A stretch of 36,248 bases of DNA from Paludibacterium yongneupense DSM 18731 (GCF_000422925.1 NZ_AUGZ01000038.1:1-36248); one strand, 5' to 3'. Shown: positions 9,368-18,584, counted from the first letter of the stretch. Made by a program: numbers and translations. The notes: generated from the sequence alone by a model not told the origin.

Positions 9368-10516
9368 TCAGCGTTGATCCAGCGGCACGAAGAGCTGATG
9401 CTCCGGACCGGTGTAGTTGGCCGAGGGACGGATGATCTTGCCATCCTGGCGCTGCTCGATGACATGCGCGCACCAGCCGCTGCTGCGGGCGATGACGAAT
9501 AGCGGAGTGAACAGGCTCGTCGGCACGCCGAGATGGTGGTAGCTGACGGCCGAGAACCAGTCGAGATTGGCGAACAGTTCGCGCTCGCTCAGCATGAGGC
9601 TCTCGATGCGCTCTGCTATGTCGAACAGGGCCATGTCGCCCGCTCCATGCGCAAGGCTGCGCGCGACCTCCTTGATCACTTTGTTGCGCGGGTCTGACAG
9701 GGTATAGACGGGGTGGCCGAAACCGATGACGACTTCCTTGCCCCCGAGCCGGGCTCGGATATCGCGTTCGGCCTCGTCCGCCGAGTCGTAGCGCTGCTGG
9801 ATCTCGAGCGCGACTTCGTTGGCTCCACCGTGTTTGGGGCCGCGCAAGGCCCCGATGGCGCCCACCACGGCCGAATAGAGGTCGGAGCCGGTGCCGGCGA
9901 TGACGCGCGCGGTGAAAGTCGACGCATTGAATTCGTGTTCGGCGTAAAGATTAAGCGAGGTGTGCATCGCGCGAACCCAGTCTTCGCGCGGTTTCTTGCC
10001 GTGCAGCAGGTGCAGGAAATGGGCGCCTATGGTGTCGTCGTCGGTTTCTGTTTCGATGCGCTTGCCGTTGCGGCTGAAGTGATACCAATACAGCAACATG
10101 GAACCGGTTGCGGCCAGCAGGCGGTCGGCGATTTCGCGTGCGCCGGCGGTGCCATGTTCTTCTTTCTCCGGCAGGCTGGAGCCGAGTGCCGATACGCCGG
10201 TGCGCAAGACATCCATTGGATGGGCCGACGGAGGCAGTGCCTCGAGCACGGCCTTGACCGCCAGCGGGATGCCGCGAAAAGCCGTCAGGCGCGCCTTGTA
10301 GGCGGCCAGTTGCGCCGGGCGCGGCAGAGTGCCGTGCACCAGCAGATGGGCGACCTCTTCGAATTCGCATTGGCCGGCGATGTCGAGGATATCGTAGCCG
10401 CGGTAATGCAGGTCGTTGCCGCTGCGTCCGACGGTGCAAAGCGCGGTGTTGCCGGCGCAAACGCCGGACAGAGCCACCGATTTCTTGGGTTTGCCAGTCT
10501 GAATCACGTCACTCAC
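9368..10516 (-). CDS. prpC: 2-methylcitrate synthase PrpC
   Basis: PrpC condenses propionyl-CoA with oxaloacetate to 2-methylcitrate. The 382 residues have the citrate synthase fold with the catalytic residues visible: H229 in PKHGGANE, H268 in GFGHPVY and D319 in NLDW. The length is that of short methylcitrate/citrate synthases rather than of TCA-cycle GltA. GTG 10514-10516 is preferred because AAGGAG lies 7 nt upstream on the minus strand and homologues begin there. The frame stays open through prpB in another frame, which I regard as chance. It is 56 bp downstream of prpB in the same operon. Confidence 0.94.
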   Translation of the reverse strand: MSDVIQTGKPKKSVALSGVCAGNTALCTVGRSGNDLHYRGYDILDIAGQCEFEEVAHLLVHGTLPRPAQLAAYKARLTAFRGIPLAVKAVLEALPPSAHPMDVLRTGVSALGSSLPEKEEHGTAGAREIADRLLAATGSMLLYWYHFSRNGKRIETETDDDTIGAHFLHLLHGKKPREDWVRAMHTSLNLYAEHEFNASTFTARVIAGTGSDLYSAVVGAIGALRGPKHGGANEVALEIQQRYDSADEAERDIRARLGGKEVVIGFGHPVYTLSDPRNKVIKEVARSLAHGAGDMALFDIAERIESLMLSERELFANLDWFSAVSYHHLGVPTSLFTPLFVIARSSGWCAHVIEQRQDGKIIRPSANYTGPEHQLFVPLDQR

Positions 10517-10572
10517 GGACTTTCTCCTTCGTCGATGATGGTGCGATTGCGGGTGCTGCGAAACCGGGAAAA

Positions 10573-11457
10573 TCAGTTGTCTGGTCGGGTCTGTCCGAAC
10601 AGGGCGTCGAGTTTCTGTTCGAACGCATGGTAATCGAGGTGGCGGTAGAGTTCGGCACGCGTCTGCATGCGGTCGACCACCGGCCCCTGGGTGCCATCGC
10701 GGCGGATTGTGCCGTAGACATCGAGTGCGGCCTGGCTCATCGCACGGAAGGCCGACAGGGGGTAGAGCGCGAGCGACACGCCGTGCGCAGCCAGTTGTTC
10801 CGTAGTGTAGAGTGCGGTGGCTCCGAATTCCGTGATATTGGCGAGAATGGGCACCTTGACCGCATCGGCGAAGCGGCGATACATGGCAAGGTCGGTCATC
10901 GCCTCCGGAAAAACCATATCGGCGCCCGCTTCGACGCAGGCGACGGCGCGTTCGATGGCGGCATCCAGTCCCTCTATGGCCAGTGCATCGGTGCGCGCCA
11001 TGATCACGAAGGAGGCGTCCCGCCGCGCATCGCAGGCCGCGCGGATGCGGTCGACCATTTCGGAGGCGGGGACGATGGCTTTGTTCGGGCGGTGGCCGCA
11101 CCGTTTTTGCTGTACCTGATCCTCGATGTGGACGGCGGCGACGCCGGCCTTTTCGAGACTTCGCACCGCGCGCGCGATATTGAAGGCGCCGCCCCAGCCT
11201 GTGTCTATGTCGACCAGCAGCGGCAAGGGGCTCGCATCGGTGATGCGCCGCGCATCGATCAGGACATCTTCCAGCGTGGTGATGCCGAGATCGGGCAGGG
11301 CGCACGAACTGGCCGCGACGCCGCCCCCCGACAGATACAGCGCCTTGAAGCCGCAATGTTCGGCGAGCAGGGCGCAATAGGCGCTGACGGCACCGACGAC
11401 TTGCAGGGGTGTTTCGCGGGCGACGGCGTCGCGGAAGGTCTGACCGGCGGTGGGCAT
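10573..11457 (-). CDS. prpB: 2-methylisocitrate lyase PrpB
   Basis: PrpB cleaves 2-methylisocitrate to pyruvate and succinate, the last step of the cycle, and needs Mg2+. The 294-residue product matches the usual length of about 295. The isocitrate lyase family signature KRCGHR is at 118-123 with the catalytic C120, and metal-site aspartates occur in DIDTGWGG (83-90). ATG 11455-11457 is chosen because AGGAG lies 7 nt upstream; a longer in-frame start at 11499 would place the sequence over the promoter. It is the first gene of prpB-prpC-prpD and is divergent from rpoE. No PrpR, GntR-type regulator or prpE is next to it. Confidence 0.95.
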   Translation of the reverse strand: MPTAGQTFRDAVARETPLQVVGAVSAYCALLAEHCGFKALYLSGGGVAASSCALPDLGITTLEDVLIDARRITDASPLPLLVDIDTGWGGAFNIARAVRSLEKAGVAAVHIEDQVQQKRCGHRPNKAIVPASEMVDRIRAACDARRDASFVIMARTDALAIEGLDAAIERAVACVEAGADMVFPEAMTDLAMYRRFADAVKVPILANITEFGATALYTTEQLAAHGVSLALYPLSAFRAMSQAALDVYGTIRRDGTQGPVVDRMQTRAELYRHLDYHAFEQKLDALFGQTRPDN

Positions 11458-11489
11458 GGGACGGCTCCTGGTGGGGAAAACGTTTTTTG

Positions 11490-11519
11490 ATTCTAGCAAG
11501 TGCTTGGTAGATTTTGCAA
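11490..11519 (-). promoter_or_regulatory. Putative sigma-70 promoter of prpBCD
   Basis: On the minus strand TTGCAA (11514-11519) and TAGAAT (11490-11495) are 18 nt apart. TAGAAT matches 5 of 6 and is preceded by TGC, an extended -10. The -35 box sits in a small palindrome, TTTGCAAA. No sigma-54 element (GG-N10-GC) is evident, unlike the PrpR/sigma-54 control known in Salmonella. Confidence 0.5.
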
Positions 11520-11581
11520 ACGGGATAAAAGTGTTACACGCAATTCATGTTTTACGCGATGTCTGATATGTTCTCGGTGTG

Positions 11582-11609
11582 GGAACTCCTTCCACCGCTG
11601 GCGGTCTAG
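11582..11609 (+). promoter_or_regulatory. Sigma-E-type promoter of rpoE (probable autoregulation)
   Basis: GGAACTC (11582-11588) and TCTAG (11605-11609) are separated by 16 nt, close to the sigma-E consensus GGAACTT-N15/16-TCTRA. It lies 62 bp before the rpoE start, as expected if RpoE transcribes its own operon. A weaker sigma-70 candidate with extended -10 (TGATATGTT, 11564-11572) lies just upstream. Confidence 0.65.
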
Positions 11610-11671
11610 TTGAATGTCTGCCATGCAGGGACAATTTCAGTGGCAGGCAATAAAGGGAGCAGAACAACGAC

Positions 11672-12271
11672 ATGAGTGATCGGGAGCTCGATCAACAGTT
11701 GGTAGAGCGTGCCCAGCGAGGTGAAAAAAGAGCCTTCGACCTGCTTGTATCGAAGTATCAGCGGCGCCTTGCCAGGCTATTGTCGCGCTTTATCCGCGAC
11801 GGCGCGGACATCGAAGATGTTACGCAAGAGGCCTTCGTCAAGGCCTATCGCGCCTTGCCCGCGTTTCGCGGGGAAAGTGCTTTTTATACATGGTTGTACC
11901 GGATTGGGATCAATACCGCCAAGAACTTCCTCAGCTCCAGCGGTCGCCGTCCGGTCGTCAACAGCGAAATAGAGGACGAAGACGGCGAGAGCTACGACAT
12001 GGCGTCGCAGCTGCCCGACTACAATACGCCCGAGTCGGAGTTGATGAACAAGCAGATTCTGGCGGCGGTGAACACTGTCGTCGAGCGTCTGCCCGAGGAG
12101 TTGAGGACCGCTATTTCCCTGCGGGAGATGGAGGGAATGTCCTACGACGATATCGCCCGGGTGATGGACTGCCCGATTGGCACCGTGCGCTCGCGGATTT
12201 TCCGTGCGCGCGAGGCCATTGCGGTCGAGTTGAGGCCTTTGCTGGATACGGCTAAGAACAGAAGGTGGTAG
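11672..12271 (+). CDS. rpoE: Extracytoplasmic-function sigma factor RpoE (sigma-E/AlgU)
   Basis: This 199-residue sigma factor directs RNA polymerase to envelope-stress genes. Region 2 is at about 25-90 (DIEDVTQEAFVKAYRALPAF and FYTWLYRIGINTAKN), and region 4 at about 130-190 (EELRTAISLREMEGMSYDDI and CPIGTVRSRIFRARE). These are hallmark sequences of the RpoE/AlgU group. ATG 11672 follows GGGAG at somewhat long spacing (about 12 nt). The TAG stop at 12269-12271 lies 2 nt before the anti-sigma gene. It heads rpoE-rseA-rseB-mucD, is held inactive by RseA and is likely released by regulated proteolysis. Confidence 0.96.
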   Translation: MSDRELDQQLVERAQRGEKRAFDLLVSKYQRRLARLLSRFIRDGADIEDVTQEAFVKAYRALPAFRGESAFYTWLYRIGINTAKNFLSSSGRRPVVNSEIEDEDGESYDMASQLPDYNTPESELMNKQILAAVNTVVERLPEELRTAISLREMEGMSYDDIARVMDCPIGTVRSRIFRAREAIAVELRPLLDTAKNRRW

Positions 12272-12273
12272 AC

Positions 12274-12756
12274 ATGAAAGAATCAGTATCCGCGTTGATG
12301 GATGGGGAACTGGGGGCCGACGAGGCGGCCCGTGTCATAGCGGCGATTGGCGCCGACGAATCGCTGAAGGAAACCTGGAGCCGGTATCACCTGATCGGCG
12401 ATGCCATGCGTTCCGGCAAGCTTTCTGCCATCAATGTCGAAAATGCGGTTTCGGCCCGCCTGGCGGAAGAGCCGACGGTGCTCGCACCCCGGCGCTGGCT
12501 TGGTTCAACGCGCCGGCGCAGCACCGTCGGTGCGATGGCGCTGGCCGCGAGCGTCAGCTTTGCCGCCGTGATCGCCTGGCAGCAGCTGGCGACGCCTGCG
12601 ACCGGGCCCATCGTCGCAGAGGGTAGCGTGCCCGTGCAGGTGCGGCCCTTGCAGGCGGTGGCCGATAACGAGGATCCCTACTTCCTTGCGCATCAGGACA
12701 TGACCTCCGACTCCGGCGTACTGAAAGTGGCTTATGGAAGCGGGGTCCGGCATTGA
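12274..12756 (+). CDS. rseA: Anti-sigma-E factor RseA/MucA
   Basis: The 160-residue protein has a cytoplasmic N-terminal sigma-binding domain (about 1-70, beginning MKESVSALMDGELGADEAAR, with the typical W35-SRYHLIGDAMR), one membrane helix (about 85-105) and a periplasmic tail (106-160) with the family-typical YFLAHQDM. It sequesters RpoE at the inner membrane until cleaved by site-1 and site-2 proteases. ATG 12274 is preferred to GTG 12265 because AAGGTGG (12262-12268) precedes it by 5 nt and homologues begin MKE. The TGA overlaps the rseB ATG by one base (TGATG). Confidence 0.93.
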   Translation: MKESVSALMDGELGADEAARVIAAIGADESLKETWSRYHLIGDAMRSGKLSAINVENAVSARLAEEPTVLAPRRWLGSTRRRSTVGAMALAASVSFAAVIAWQQLATPATGPIVAEGSVPVQVRPLQAVADNEDPYFLAHQDMTSDSGVLKVAYGSGVRH

Positions 12757-13730
12757 TGCAACGCGTTCTATCTGTGCTCGTCTGGGCGGGGCTGCCGTTG
12801 ACCGTCCTGGCGGCGACGCCCGCCAACGGCGATGACTGGGCATTGTTGCGACGGGTGAAGCTGGCCGGGCAGCAGCAGGCCCTGAGCGGAACCTATCTGC
12901 ATCAGATGAGCGGCGTCGTGGAAAGTTTTCGCATCGCCCGTGCCGGTAGCGGCGACAATCTTGTCGAGCGGCGCGAGTCGCTCGACGGACTCCCGCGCGA
13001 AGTCGTCCGCAACGGCGATGCGCTGACCAGCTATGCGCCGGACAAGCATGCGCTCATGGCTGCCAAGGTCAGCGCGATGCGCCTGTTTCCTGCGCTCAGC
13101 ATCGAGGATGTGGCCGATCTGGCGCAGTCGTATACGCTCAGGCATCTCGGCAACGACCGCGTGGCGCAGCGCGATTGCAACTGGCTTGAGCTGCATCCGC
13201 GCGACAAACTGCGCTACAGCGTGCGGCTGTGCGTCGACCCGATGACGGCGATGCCGCTGAAAATGGTGACGCTCGGCCCGCGCAACGATGTCGTCGAGCA
13301 GTTCAGTTTTGCCGAACTCGATCTGGCGGCTCCGCGCGACAAAAACCTGCTGCGCCCGCACTACAAGATGAGTGTGCAGCTGCGCGGTCCCGGGCCCGTT
13401 GCGTCGCCCAAGACGCCGCTGGCGCCCCATGTCGAGGTGACGGGCTTGCCTGCCGGTTTTCACATGATACGCATCGCCTGGCGCGGTCTCGCCGGCGCCA
13501 ACGAACAACCGGTGCCGCAGATGGTCTTTACCGATGGACTGGCGATGTTGTCCTTGTTCGTCGAACCGGTGCCGGAGGAGGGGCGCGGCGAACGCAGTCT
13601 GAACTTGCACGGCGCGATCAATCTGGCCACGGGTATTCAGGGCAACCAGTTGCTGACTCTGGTCGGCGACATGCCCGAACAGACTCTGTCCGGCCTGGTC
13701 AAAACCTTGCGGGTCGTGCGCAGACCCTGA
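12756..13730 (+). CDS. rseB: Sigma-E regulator RseB/MucB
   Basis: The 324-residue periplasmic protein has a signal peptide (about 1-20, ending in LTVLAA). It binds the periplasmic part of RseA and protects it from DegS-type cleavage until lipopolysaccharide or lipid signals displace it. The N-terminal LolA/LppX-like domain spans about 25-205 (LSGTYLHQMSGVVESFRI near the start) and the smaller C-terminal domain about 225-320 (VTGLPAGFHM, VFTDGLAMLSLFVEP). ATG 12756 overlaps the rseA stop; TTG 12753 is also in frame but less likely. A 141-bp gap to the protease gene follows, where some relatives carry rseC. I see no gene there. Confidence 0.92.
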   Translation: MQRVLSVLVWAGLPLTVLAATPANGDDWALLRRVKLAGQQQALSGTYLHQMSGVVESFRIARAGSGDNLVERRESLDGLPREVVRNGDALTSYAPDKHALMAAKVSAMRLFPALSIEDVADLAQSYTLRHLGNDRVAQRDCNWLELHPRDKLRYSVRLCVDPMTAMPLKMVTLGPRNDVVEQFSFAELDLAAPRDKNLLRPHYKMSVQLRGPGPVASPKTPLAPHVEVTGLPAGFHMIRIAWRGLAGANEQPVPQMVFTDGLAMLSLFVEPVPEEGRGERSLNLHGAINLATGIQGNQLLTLVGDMPEQTLSGLVKTLRVVRRP

Positions 13731-13871
13731 GCCCGGGAGCATCTTTCCATCGAATTGCGCTGCAGGCTCGCCATTCTGAGCTGCGAGCGCGTCGGCATAC
13801 GGTGCCCGGGGCGGTGCCGCGACCCGGAGCCGATGCCCCGTTTCTGCAATCACTTCAGGTAGAGAGAGAAC

Positions 13872-15293
13872 ATGTCGCTGAACAAGCTGATCCTGTCCGT
13901 TATGCTGGCGGCTTCGTTGCTGGCGGGGGCGCCCGCAGCCGCTGTTGCCGGTGATCTTCCCGATTTTACCCGCATCGTCGAGGCTGAAGGCCGCGCGGTG
14001 GTGAACATCAGTACGACCCAGACTTTGCGCCAGGCCAGTGCGCGTGTCCCCGACGGTCTGTCCGAAGACGATCCGTTCTTCGAGTTTTTCCGCCGTTTCG
14101 CGCCGCCGCAGCCGCGTGAGCGCAAAATTGGCTCCCTGGGTTCCGGCTTTATCATTTCGTCCGATGGCTATGTGCTGACCAATTCCCATGTCGTGGCCCG
14201 CGCCGACGTCATCACCGTGACGCTGACCGACAAACGCGAGTTCAAGGCGCGCGTGATCGGTTCGGATGCCCGCACCGACGTCGCCCTGCTCAAAATAGAC
14301 GGCAAGGATCTGCCCGTGGCGAAGCTCGGCTCGTCGGCCACGCTCAAGGTCGGCGAATGGGTCCTTGCCATCGGCTCGCCCTTTGGCTTCGAAAACAGCG
14401 TGACGTCGGGTATCGTGTCGGCGGTCGGCCGCCAGTTGCCGGACGAAAACTATGTACCCTTCATTCAGACCGATGCGGCGGTCAACCCCGGCAATTCGGG
14501 CGGACCCCTGTTCAATCTGAAAGGAGAAGTGGTCGGCATCAATTCGCAGATCTATAGTGAGTCCGGCGGCTTCATGGGGATTTCCTTTGCCGTGCCCATC
14601 GATCTTGCGCTCGATGTCAGCGAGCAGATCAAGATTCACGGCAAGGTCGCGCGCGCGCGCCTCGGCGTGAGCATGCAGGAGATGAACGCGCCGCTGGCGG
14701 CTTCTTTCGGGCTCGACCGTCCGCGTGGCGCGCTCGTCAACTCGGTCGTACCTGGCGGTCCGGCCGACAAGGCGGGCCTGCGTCCCGGGGATATCGTCCT
14801 GGCCGCCAACGGTCAAGCTGTCGCCGATCCCGGTGCGCTGCAACGGATCGTGGGCATGGCGCGTCCGGGTACGCGTTTTGCCCTGGACGTGTGGCGCCAT
14901 CGCGCGAGCCGGAGCGTGCTCGTGCTCAGTGACGAATTGAAGGCCGAGGACGATCGCTCCGCGGCGCGCGAATATCGCGCGCCGCAGGGCGAAGCGGTGC
15001 CGCAGTCGCAGGGCGAGCGCCGACTGGGCTTGCGTCTCGCCCCTGCGCCTGCCGCCCTGCTCGCGCGACTTCATGTAAAATTCGGTCTGCTGGTGCAGGC
15101 CGCTCGGGCAGGCGCGGCCGAAGCCGGCATTCGCCCCGGAGACGTGATCGTCGGGGTCGGTGGCGACAGTCTGGAGAGCGCCGCGCAGCTCGATCAGGCA
15201 CTGGCGGCCCAGGCCAAGGGCGGTGGGCTGGCGCTGCAGGTCCTGCGCAATGGCCAGATGAGTTTCGTGCTGCTGCAACTGGACCGGCCGTGA
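13872..15293 (+). CDS. mucD: Periplasmic serine protease DegQ/MucD (Do family)
   Basis: A HtrA-family protease/chaperone that degrades misfolded periplasmic proteins. The 473-residue precursor has a signal peptide (about 1-27), a trypsin-like domain with triad H106 (TNSHVV), D136 (ARTDVALL) and S209 (GNSGGPL), and two PDZ domains (about 270-355 and 385-470). The substitution-free triad indicates an active protease. ATG 13872 follows AGGTAGAGAGAG. Its place after rseB fits the MucD role in restraining sigma-E signalling. The name degP/degQ would be equally acceptable from sequence alone. The TGA overlaps the next ATG by one base. Confidence 0.93.
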   Translation: MSLNKLILSVMLAASLLAGAPAAAVAGDLPDFTRIVEAEGRAVVNISTTQTLRQASARVPDGLSEDDPFFEFFRRFAPPQPRERKIGSLGSGFIISSDGYVLTNSHVVARADVITVTLTDKREFKARVIGSDARTDVALLKIDGKDLPVAKLGSSATLKVGEWVLAIGSPFGFENSVTSGIVSAVGRQLPDENYVPFIQTDAAVNPGNSGGPLFNLKGEVVGINSQIYSESGGFMGISFAVPIDLALDVSEQIKIHGKVARARLGVSMQEMNAPLAASFGLDRPRGALVNSVVPGGPADKAGLRPGDIVLAANGQAVADPGALQRIVGMARPGTRFALDVWRHRASRSVLVLSDELKAEDDRSAAREYRAPQGEAVPQSQGERRLGLRLAPAPAALLARLHVKFGLLVQAARAGAAEAGIRPGDVIVGVGGDSLESAAQLDQALAAQAKGGGLALQVLRNGQMSFVLLQLDRP

Positions 15294-15532
15294 TGAAACT
15301 GACGCTGTATTTCCGCGAGTACTGTAGTCTATGTCATCAGATGCGGGCCGAACTCGCGCCGTGGCAGCAACGCTACGGCTTCGAACTGGATGTGCGTGAC
15401 GTGGACGACGATGAAACTTTGCTGGCGCGCTTTGACGAGCGGGTACCGGTGTTGATGGATGGCGACACTGAACTCTGCCATTACCACCTCGATACCGGTC
15501 GGCTGGCTGCGCATCTCGGCGAAATCGGCTAA
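15293..15532 (+). CDS. Glutaredoxin-like small thiol protein
   Basis: The 79-residue protein begins MKLTLYFREYCSLCHQM, a beta strand followed by a CxxC (CSLC, C11 and C14) at the start of a helix, and contains the cis-Pro region RVPVLMDGD (about 49-57), as in glutaredoxin/thioredoxin folds (DUF836 type). It lacks a signal peptide, so it should be cytosolic. ATG 15293 overlaps the mucD stop (TGATG), so translation is coupled. A typical glutathione-binding pattern is not obvious, and the partner is unknown. Confidence 0.8.
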   Translation: MKLTLYFREYCSLCHQMRAELAPWQQRYGFELDVRDVDDDETLLARFDERVPVLMDGDTELCHYHLDTGRLAAHLGEIG

Positions 15533-15550
15533 ACTTCGCGCCAGTGTAAA

Positions 15551-15581
15551 TGGACAGGCCGTGTGCGCCAGGTGCGATAAA
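15551..15581 (+). promoter_or_regulatory. Possible lepA promoter upstream of the terminator hairpin
   Basis: TGGACA (15551-15556, 5 of 6 matches) and GATAAA (15576-15581, preceded by TGC) are 19 nt apart, which is long. If used, transcription would begin near 15588, upstream of the hairpin at 15601-15618. Confidence 0.3.
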
Positions 15582-15600
15582 CCGCGGCGACGGACTGCGA

Positions 15601-15626
15601 GGGCACCCGTGAGTGCCCTTTTTTTT
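15601..15626 (+). terminator. Strong Rho-independent terminator just before lepA
   Basis: Stem GGGCAC (15601-15606) / GTGCCC (15613-15618), loop CCGTGA, then eight Ts (15619-15626). It ends the rpoE-to-glutaredoxin operon, but its T tract stops only 11 nt before the lepA start codon, leaving no room for a promoter in between. Confidence 0.88.
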
Positions 15627-15637
15627 GCTGGATAGCG

Positions 15638-17431
15638 ATGAAACATATTCGAAATTTCTCGATTATTGCCCATATTGACCATGGCAAATCGACTCTTGCT
15701 GACCGCTTCATTCAATTTTGCGGCGGGCTGGACGCGCGCGAAATGAGCGCGCAGGTGCTCGACTCGATGGATATCGAGAAAGAGCGCGGCATCACCATCA
15801 AGGCGCAGACGGCCTCCTTGCAGTACAAGGCACGTGACGGCCAGGTCTATAACCTGAACCTGATCGACACGCCGGGGCACGTCGACTTCTCGTATGAAGT
15901 CAGCCGTTCCCTGTCTGCGTGCGAAGGTGCGTTGCTGGTGGTCGATGCTTCGCAAGGGGTGGAGGCGCAAACGGTCGCCAATTGCTATACCGCCATCGAG
16001 CTCGGGGTCGAAGTGGTGCCTGTCCTCAACAAGATCGACTTGCCTTCTGCCGAACCCGAACGCGTGAGCCAGGAAATCGAGGACATCATCGGTATCGAAG
16101 CCATCGATGCGGTGCGCTGCTCGGCCAAGTCCGGTATCGGCATCGAGGACATCCTCGAGACGGTCATCAGCAAGATTCCGCCGCCGCAGGGCGACCCGGA
16201 TGCCCCCCTGAAGGCGCTCATCATCGACTCCTGGTTCGATAACTACGTCGGCGTCGTGATGCTGGTGCGCGTGGTCGACGGCTGCCTGAGCCCCAAGGAC
16301 AAGATCCGCTTCATGGCGACTGGCGCCGAGCACCTGTGCGAACAGGTCGGCGTGTTCACTCCCAAGGCACTGGGGCGTACCCGGCTTGCCGCAGGCGAAG
16401 TCGGCTTTGTCATCGCCGGCATCAAGGAGTTGAGCTCGGCGAAGGTCGGTGACACCATCACCCTGGCCGCGCGTCAGGCCAGTGCAGCCTTGCCCGGCTT
16501 CAAGGAAGTCAAGTCGCAAGTGTTTGCCGGACTCTACCCGGTTGAAAGCCACGACTTCGAAAATCTGCGTGACGCGCTGGAAAAGCTGCAGCTGAACGAC
16601 GCCTCCCTGCATTACGAGCCGGAAGTTTCGCAAGCGCTGGGTTTCGGTTTTCGCTGCGGCTTCCTCGGCCTGCTGCATCTGGAAATCGTACAGGAGCGGC
16701 TGGAGCGCGAGTTCGACATGGATCTCATCACCACGGCGCCGACCGTGGTGTACCAGGTGCTGATGAAGGACGGAGAACTGCTCGAGGTGGAAAACCCTTC
16801 GCGGCTGCCCGACCCGTCCAAGATCGAGGAAATTCGCGAACCCATCATCACGTCGACGATTCTGGTGCCGCAGGATTACGTCGGTGCCGTCATGACACTG
16901 TGTACGCAGAAGCGCGGCGTGCAGCGCAACATGCAGTATATGGGACGTCAGGTCATGCTGACCTTCGAGATGCCGATGAACGAAGTCGTGATGGACTTTT
17001 TCGACCGTCTCAAGTCGACCAGCCGCGGCTACGCCTCGCTCGATTACGAGTTCAAGGAATTTCAGACCTCGGATCTGGTCAAACTCGACATTCTGGTCAA
17101 TGGCGAGAAGGTCGACGCATTGTCCCTGATCGTACACAGGGCGACGTCCATCTATCGCGGGCGCGAACTGGCGTCCAAAATGCGGGAACTGATCCCACGG
17201 CAAATGTTCGATATTGCCGTGCAGGCAGCGATAGGAAGTCATATCATTGCCCGGGAAACAATCAAAGCCTTGCGCAAGAACGTGCTGGCCAAGTGTTACG
17301 GTGGCGATATCACCCGTAAGAAAAAACTGCTGGAAAAGCAGAAGGCCGGCAAGAAGCGCATGAAACAGGTGGGTAACGTCGAGATTCCGCAGGCTGCGTT
17401 CCTCGCCATCTTACAAGTAGGGGATAAATAA
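15638..17431 (+). CDS. lepA: Elongation factor 4 (LepA), ribosome-associated GTPase
   Basis: LepA is a translational GTPase implicated in back-translocation and 30S biogenesis. The 597 residues match the family. G1 is AHIDHGKS (11-18), G3 DTPGH (77-81) and G4 NKID (131-134). The EF-G-like C-terminal domain lies near 400-480 and the LepA-specific lysine-rich C-terminus ([17 protein letters not shown], about 564-580) contacts tRNA. The start ATG 15638 has only a weak GGAT upstream and sits 12 nt after a terminator T tract, so expression probably depends on readthrough or on regulated termination. lepB follows immediately. Confidence 0.97.
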   Translation: MKHIRNFSIIAHIDHGKSTLADRFIQFCGGLDAREMSAQVLDSMDIEKERGITIKAQTASLQYKARDGQVYNLNLIDTPGHVDFSYEVSRSLSACEGALLVVDASQGVEAQTVANCYTAIELGVEVVPVLNKIDLPSAEPERVSQEIEDIIGIEAIDAVRCSAKSGIGIEDILETVISKIPPPQGDPDAPLKALIIDSWFDNYVGVVMLVRVVDGCLSPKDKIRFMATGAEHLCEQVGVFTPKALGRTRLAAGEVGFVIAGIKELSSAKVGDTITLAARQASAALPGFKEVKSQVFAGLYPVESHDFENLRDALEKLQLNDASLHYEPEVSQALGFGFRCGFLGLLHLEIVQERLEREFDMDLITTAPTVVYQVLMKDGELLEVENPSRLPDPSKIEEIREPIITSTILVPQDYVGAVMTLCTQKRGVQRNMQYMGRQVMLTFEMPMNEVVMDFFDRLKSTSRGYASLDYEFKEFQTSDLVKLDILVNGEKVDALSLIVHRATSIYRGRELASKMRELIPRQMFDIAVQAAIGSHIIARETIKALRKNVLAKCYGGDITRKKKLLEKQKAGKKRMKQVGNVEIPQAAFLAILQVGDK

Positions 17432-18463
17432 GTGGGCGGCAATCTGTTCTGGGTGTTCGTAGCCATGGCTGTGGTCGGCATATTGCTGGTCGCGCGCGGC
17501 GGCAAGAAGGAAGTCGGAGCCAAGGATTATCCTGCTGCGGTGCAGTGGGGGGCGCTGGTGCTGGTTATCGGCATTTTCGGCGTTCTGTCCGAGTATATGA
17601 GCTTCACCGCCGTCATGTTGTTGTTCGTCGTGGCGACTGGAGCGGTGGCGGCATGCGACCGTTTCCTGCTGGCGCCGAGGCGCGCGGCAGTGGCGGGCGT
17701 CGAAGCGTCGACGGGCGAGGATGTGGCCCGCTCGGCCGAAGGCAAGTACGCTTCGGCCGAGCCCGGGGTGCTGGTCGAGTACTCGCGCGGCTTTTTTCCT
17801 GTGATTCTGGTCGTTTTCCTTCTGCGCTCGTTCCTGGTCGAGCCGTTCACCATCCCGTCGAGCTCGATGCGGCCGGGGCTGGTGGTCGGCGACTTCATCC
17901 TGGTCAACAAGTTTACCTACGGCTTGCGCGTGCCGGTGCTCAATACGGTCGCGATTCCGGTCGGTAAAGTGGCGCGCGGGGATGTCGTGGTATTCAACTT
18001 TCCGCCCAATCCCAAGGTCAACTACATCAAGCGCGTGATCGGTCTGCCCGGCGACGTGGTGGAGTACCGCAACAAGCGATTGACCATCAACGGCGTCGCG
18101 GCCAGTTACGCGGCTGACGGCAGTTACGATTTCGTCGAGCAGCAGCTTGCCATGATCCATACCGACAAGCTGAGCGAAACCCAGCACGGCAAGAAGGTTT
18201 CGGTGCTGAATATTCCGGACAGTCCGACGCTGACGCTGTCGCAAGTCATGGATTTCCCGGACCGCGACAAGTGCCTGTACGACGATAGCGGGTTCAAATG
18301 CACGGTCCCTGCCGGGCATTACTTCATGATGGGAGACAATCGCGATGACAGTCTGGACAGCCGCTACTGGGGCTTTGTCGACGACAAGCTGATTGTCGGG
18401 CGCGCGTTCATGATCTGGATGAATTTCAAGGATCTGTCGCGCATCGGGCATGTCGTGAACTGA
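17432..18463 (+). CDS. lepB: Signal peptidase I
   Basis: LepB cleaves signal peptides from exported proteins at the outer face of the inner membrane. The 343 residues include N-terminal hydrophobic segments (about 5-21, 39-53, 58-74), a further helix (about 121-135), and the Ser-Lys dyad S145 (PSSSMRPGL) and K200 (YIKRVIGLPGD), whose 55-residue spacing equals that of E. coli S91/K146. The C-terminal box GDNRDDSLDSRYWG is intact. The start is GTG 17432, directly after the lepA TAA, with AGGGGA (17419-17424) 7 nt upstream. A 121-bp gap follows before rnc. Confidence 0.95.
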   Translation: MGGNLFWVFVAMAVVGILLVARGGKKEVGAKDYPAAVQWGALVLVIGIFGVLSEYMSFTAVMLLFVVATGAVAACDRFLLAPRRAAVAGVEASTGEDVARSAEGKYASAEPGVLVEYSRGFFPVILVVFLLRSFLVEPFTIPSSSMRPGLVVGDFILVNKFTYGLRVPVLNTVAIPVGKVARGDVVVFNFPPNPKVNYIKRVIGLPGDVVEYRNKRLTINGVAASYAADGSYDFVEQQLAMIHTDKLSETQHGKKVSVLNIPDSPTLTLSQVMDFPDRDKCLYDDSGFKCTVPAGHYFMMGDNRDDSLDSRYWGFVDDKLIVGRAFMIWMNFKDLSRIGHVVN

Positions 18464-18584
18464 TTCCGGTACCCGGCGGGTGTCGTGTGCGGCGAAGTCA
18501 TGCCGCGCGCGGCGCCTGCCGTTTTCCTTTTACCTTGCGCGGCTGCCAGTCCGCGCGACTAGCGAGCCATCGATCATCGTGTCC

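Noticed and set aside
9368-11377. 669-codon frame apparently fusing prpC to upstream sequence
   Set aside because: The upstream 286 codons are an out-of-frame reading of prpB. The prpC start at GTG 10516 has a strong Shine-Dalgarno.
12768-15278. 836-codon open frame antisense to rseB and mucD
   Set aside because: High-GC codon bias leaves the opposite strand open. The plus strand has clear protein families with signal peptides and catalytic triads; the antisense product is His/Gln/Arg-rich without domains.
15329-17242. 637-codon open frame antisense to lepA
   Set aside because: It is the shadow of the conserved lepA frame and crosses the terminator before lepA.
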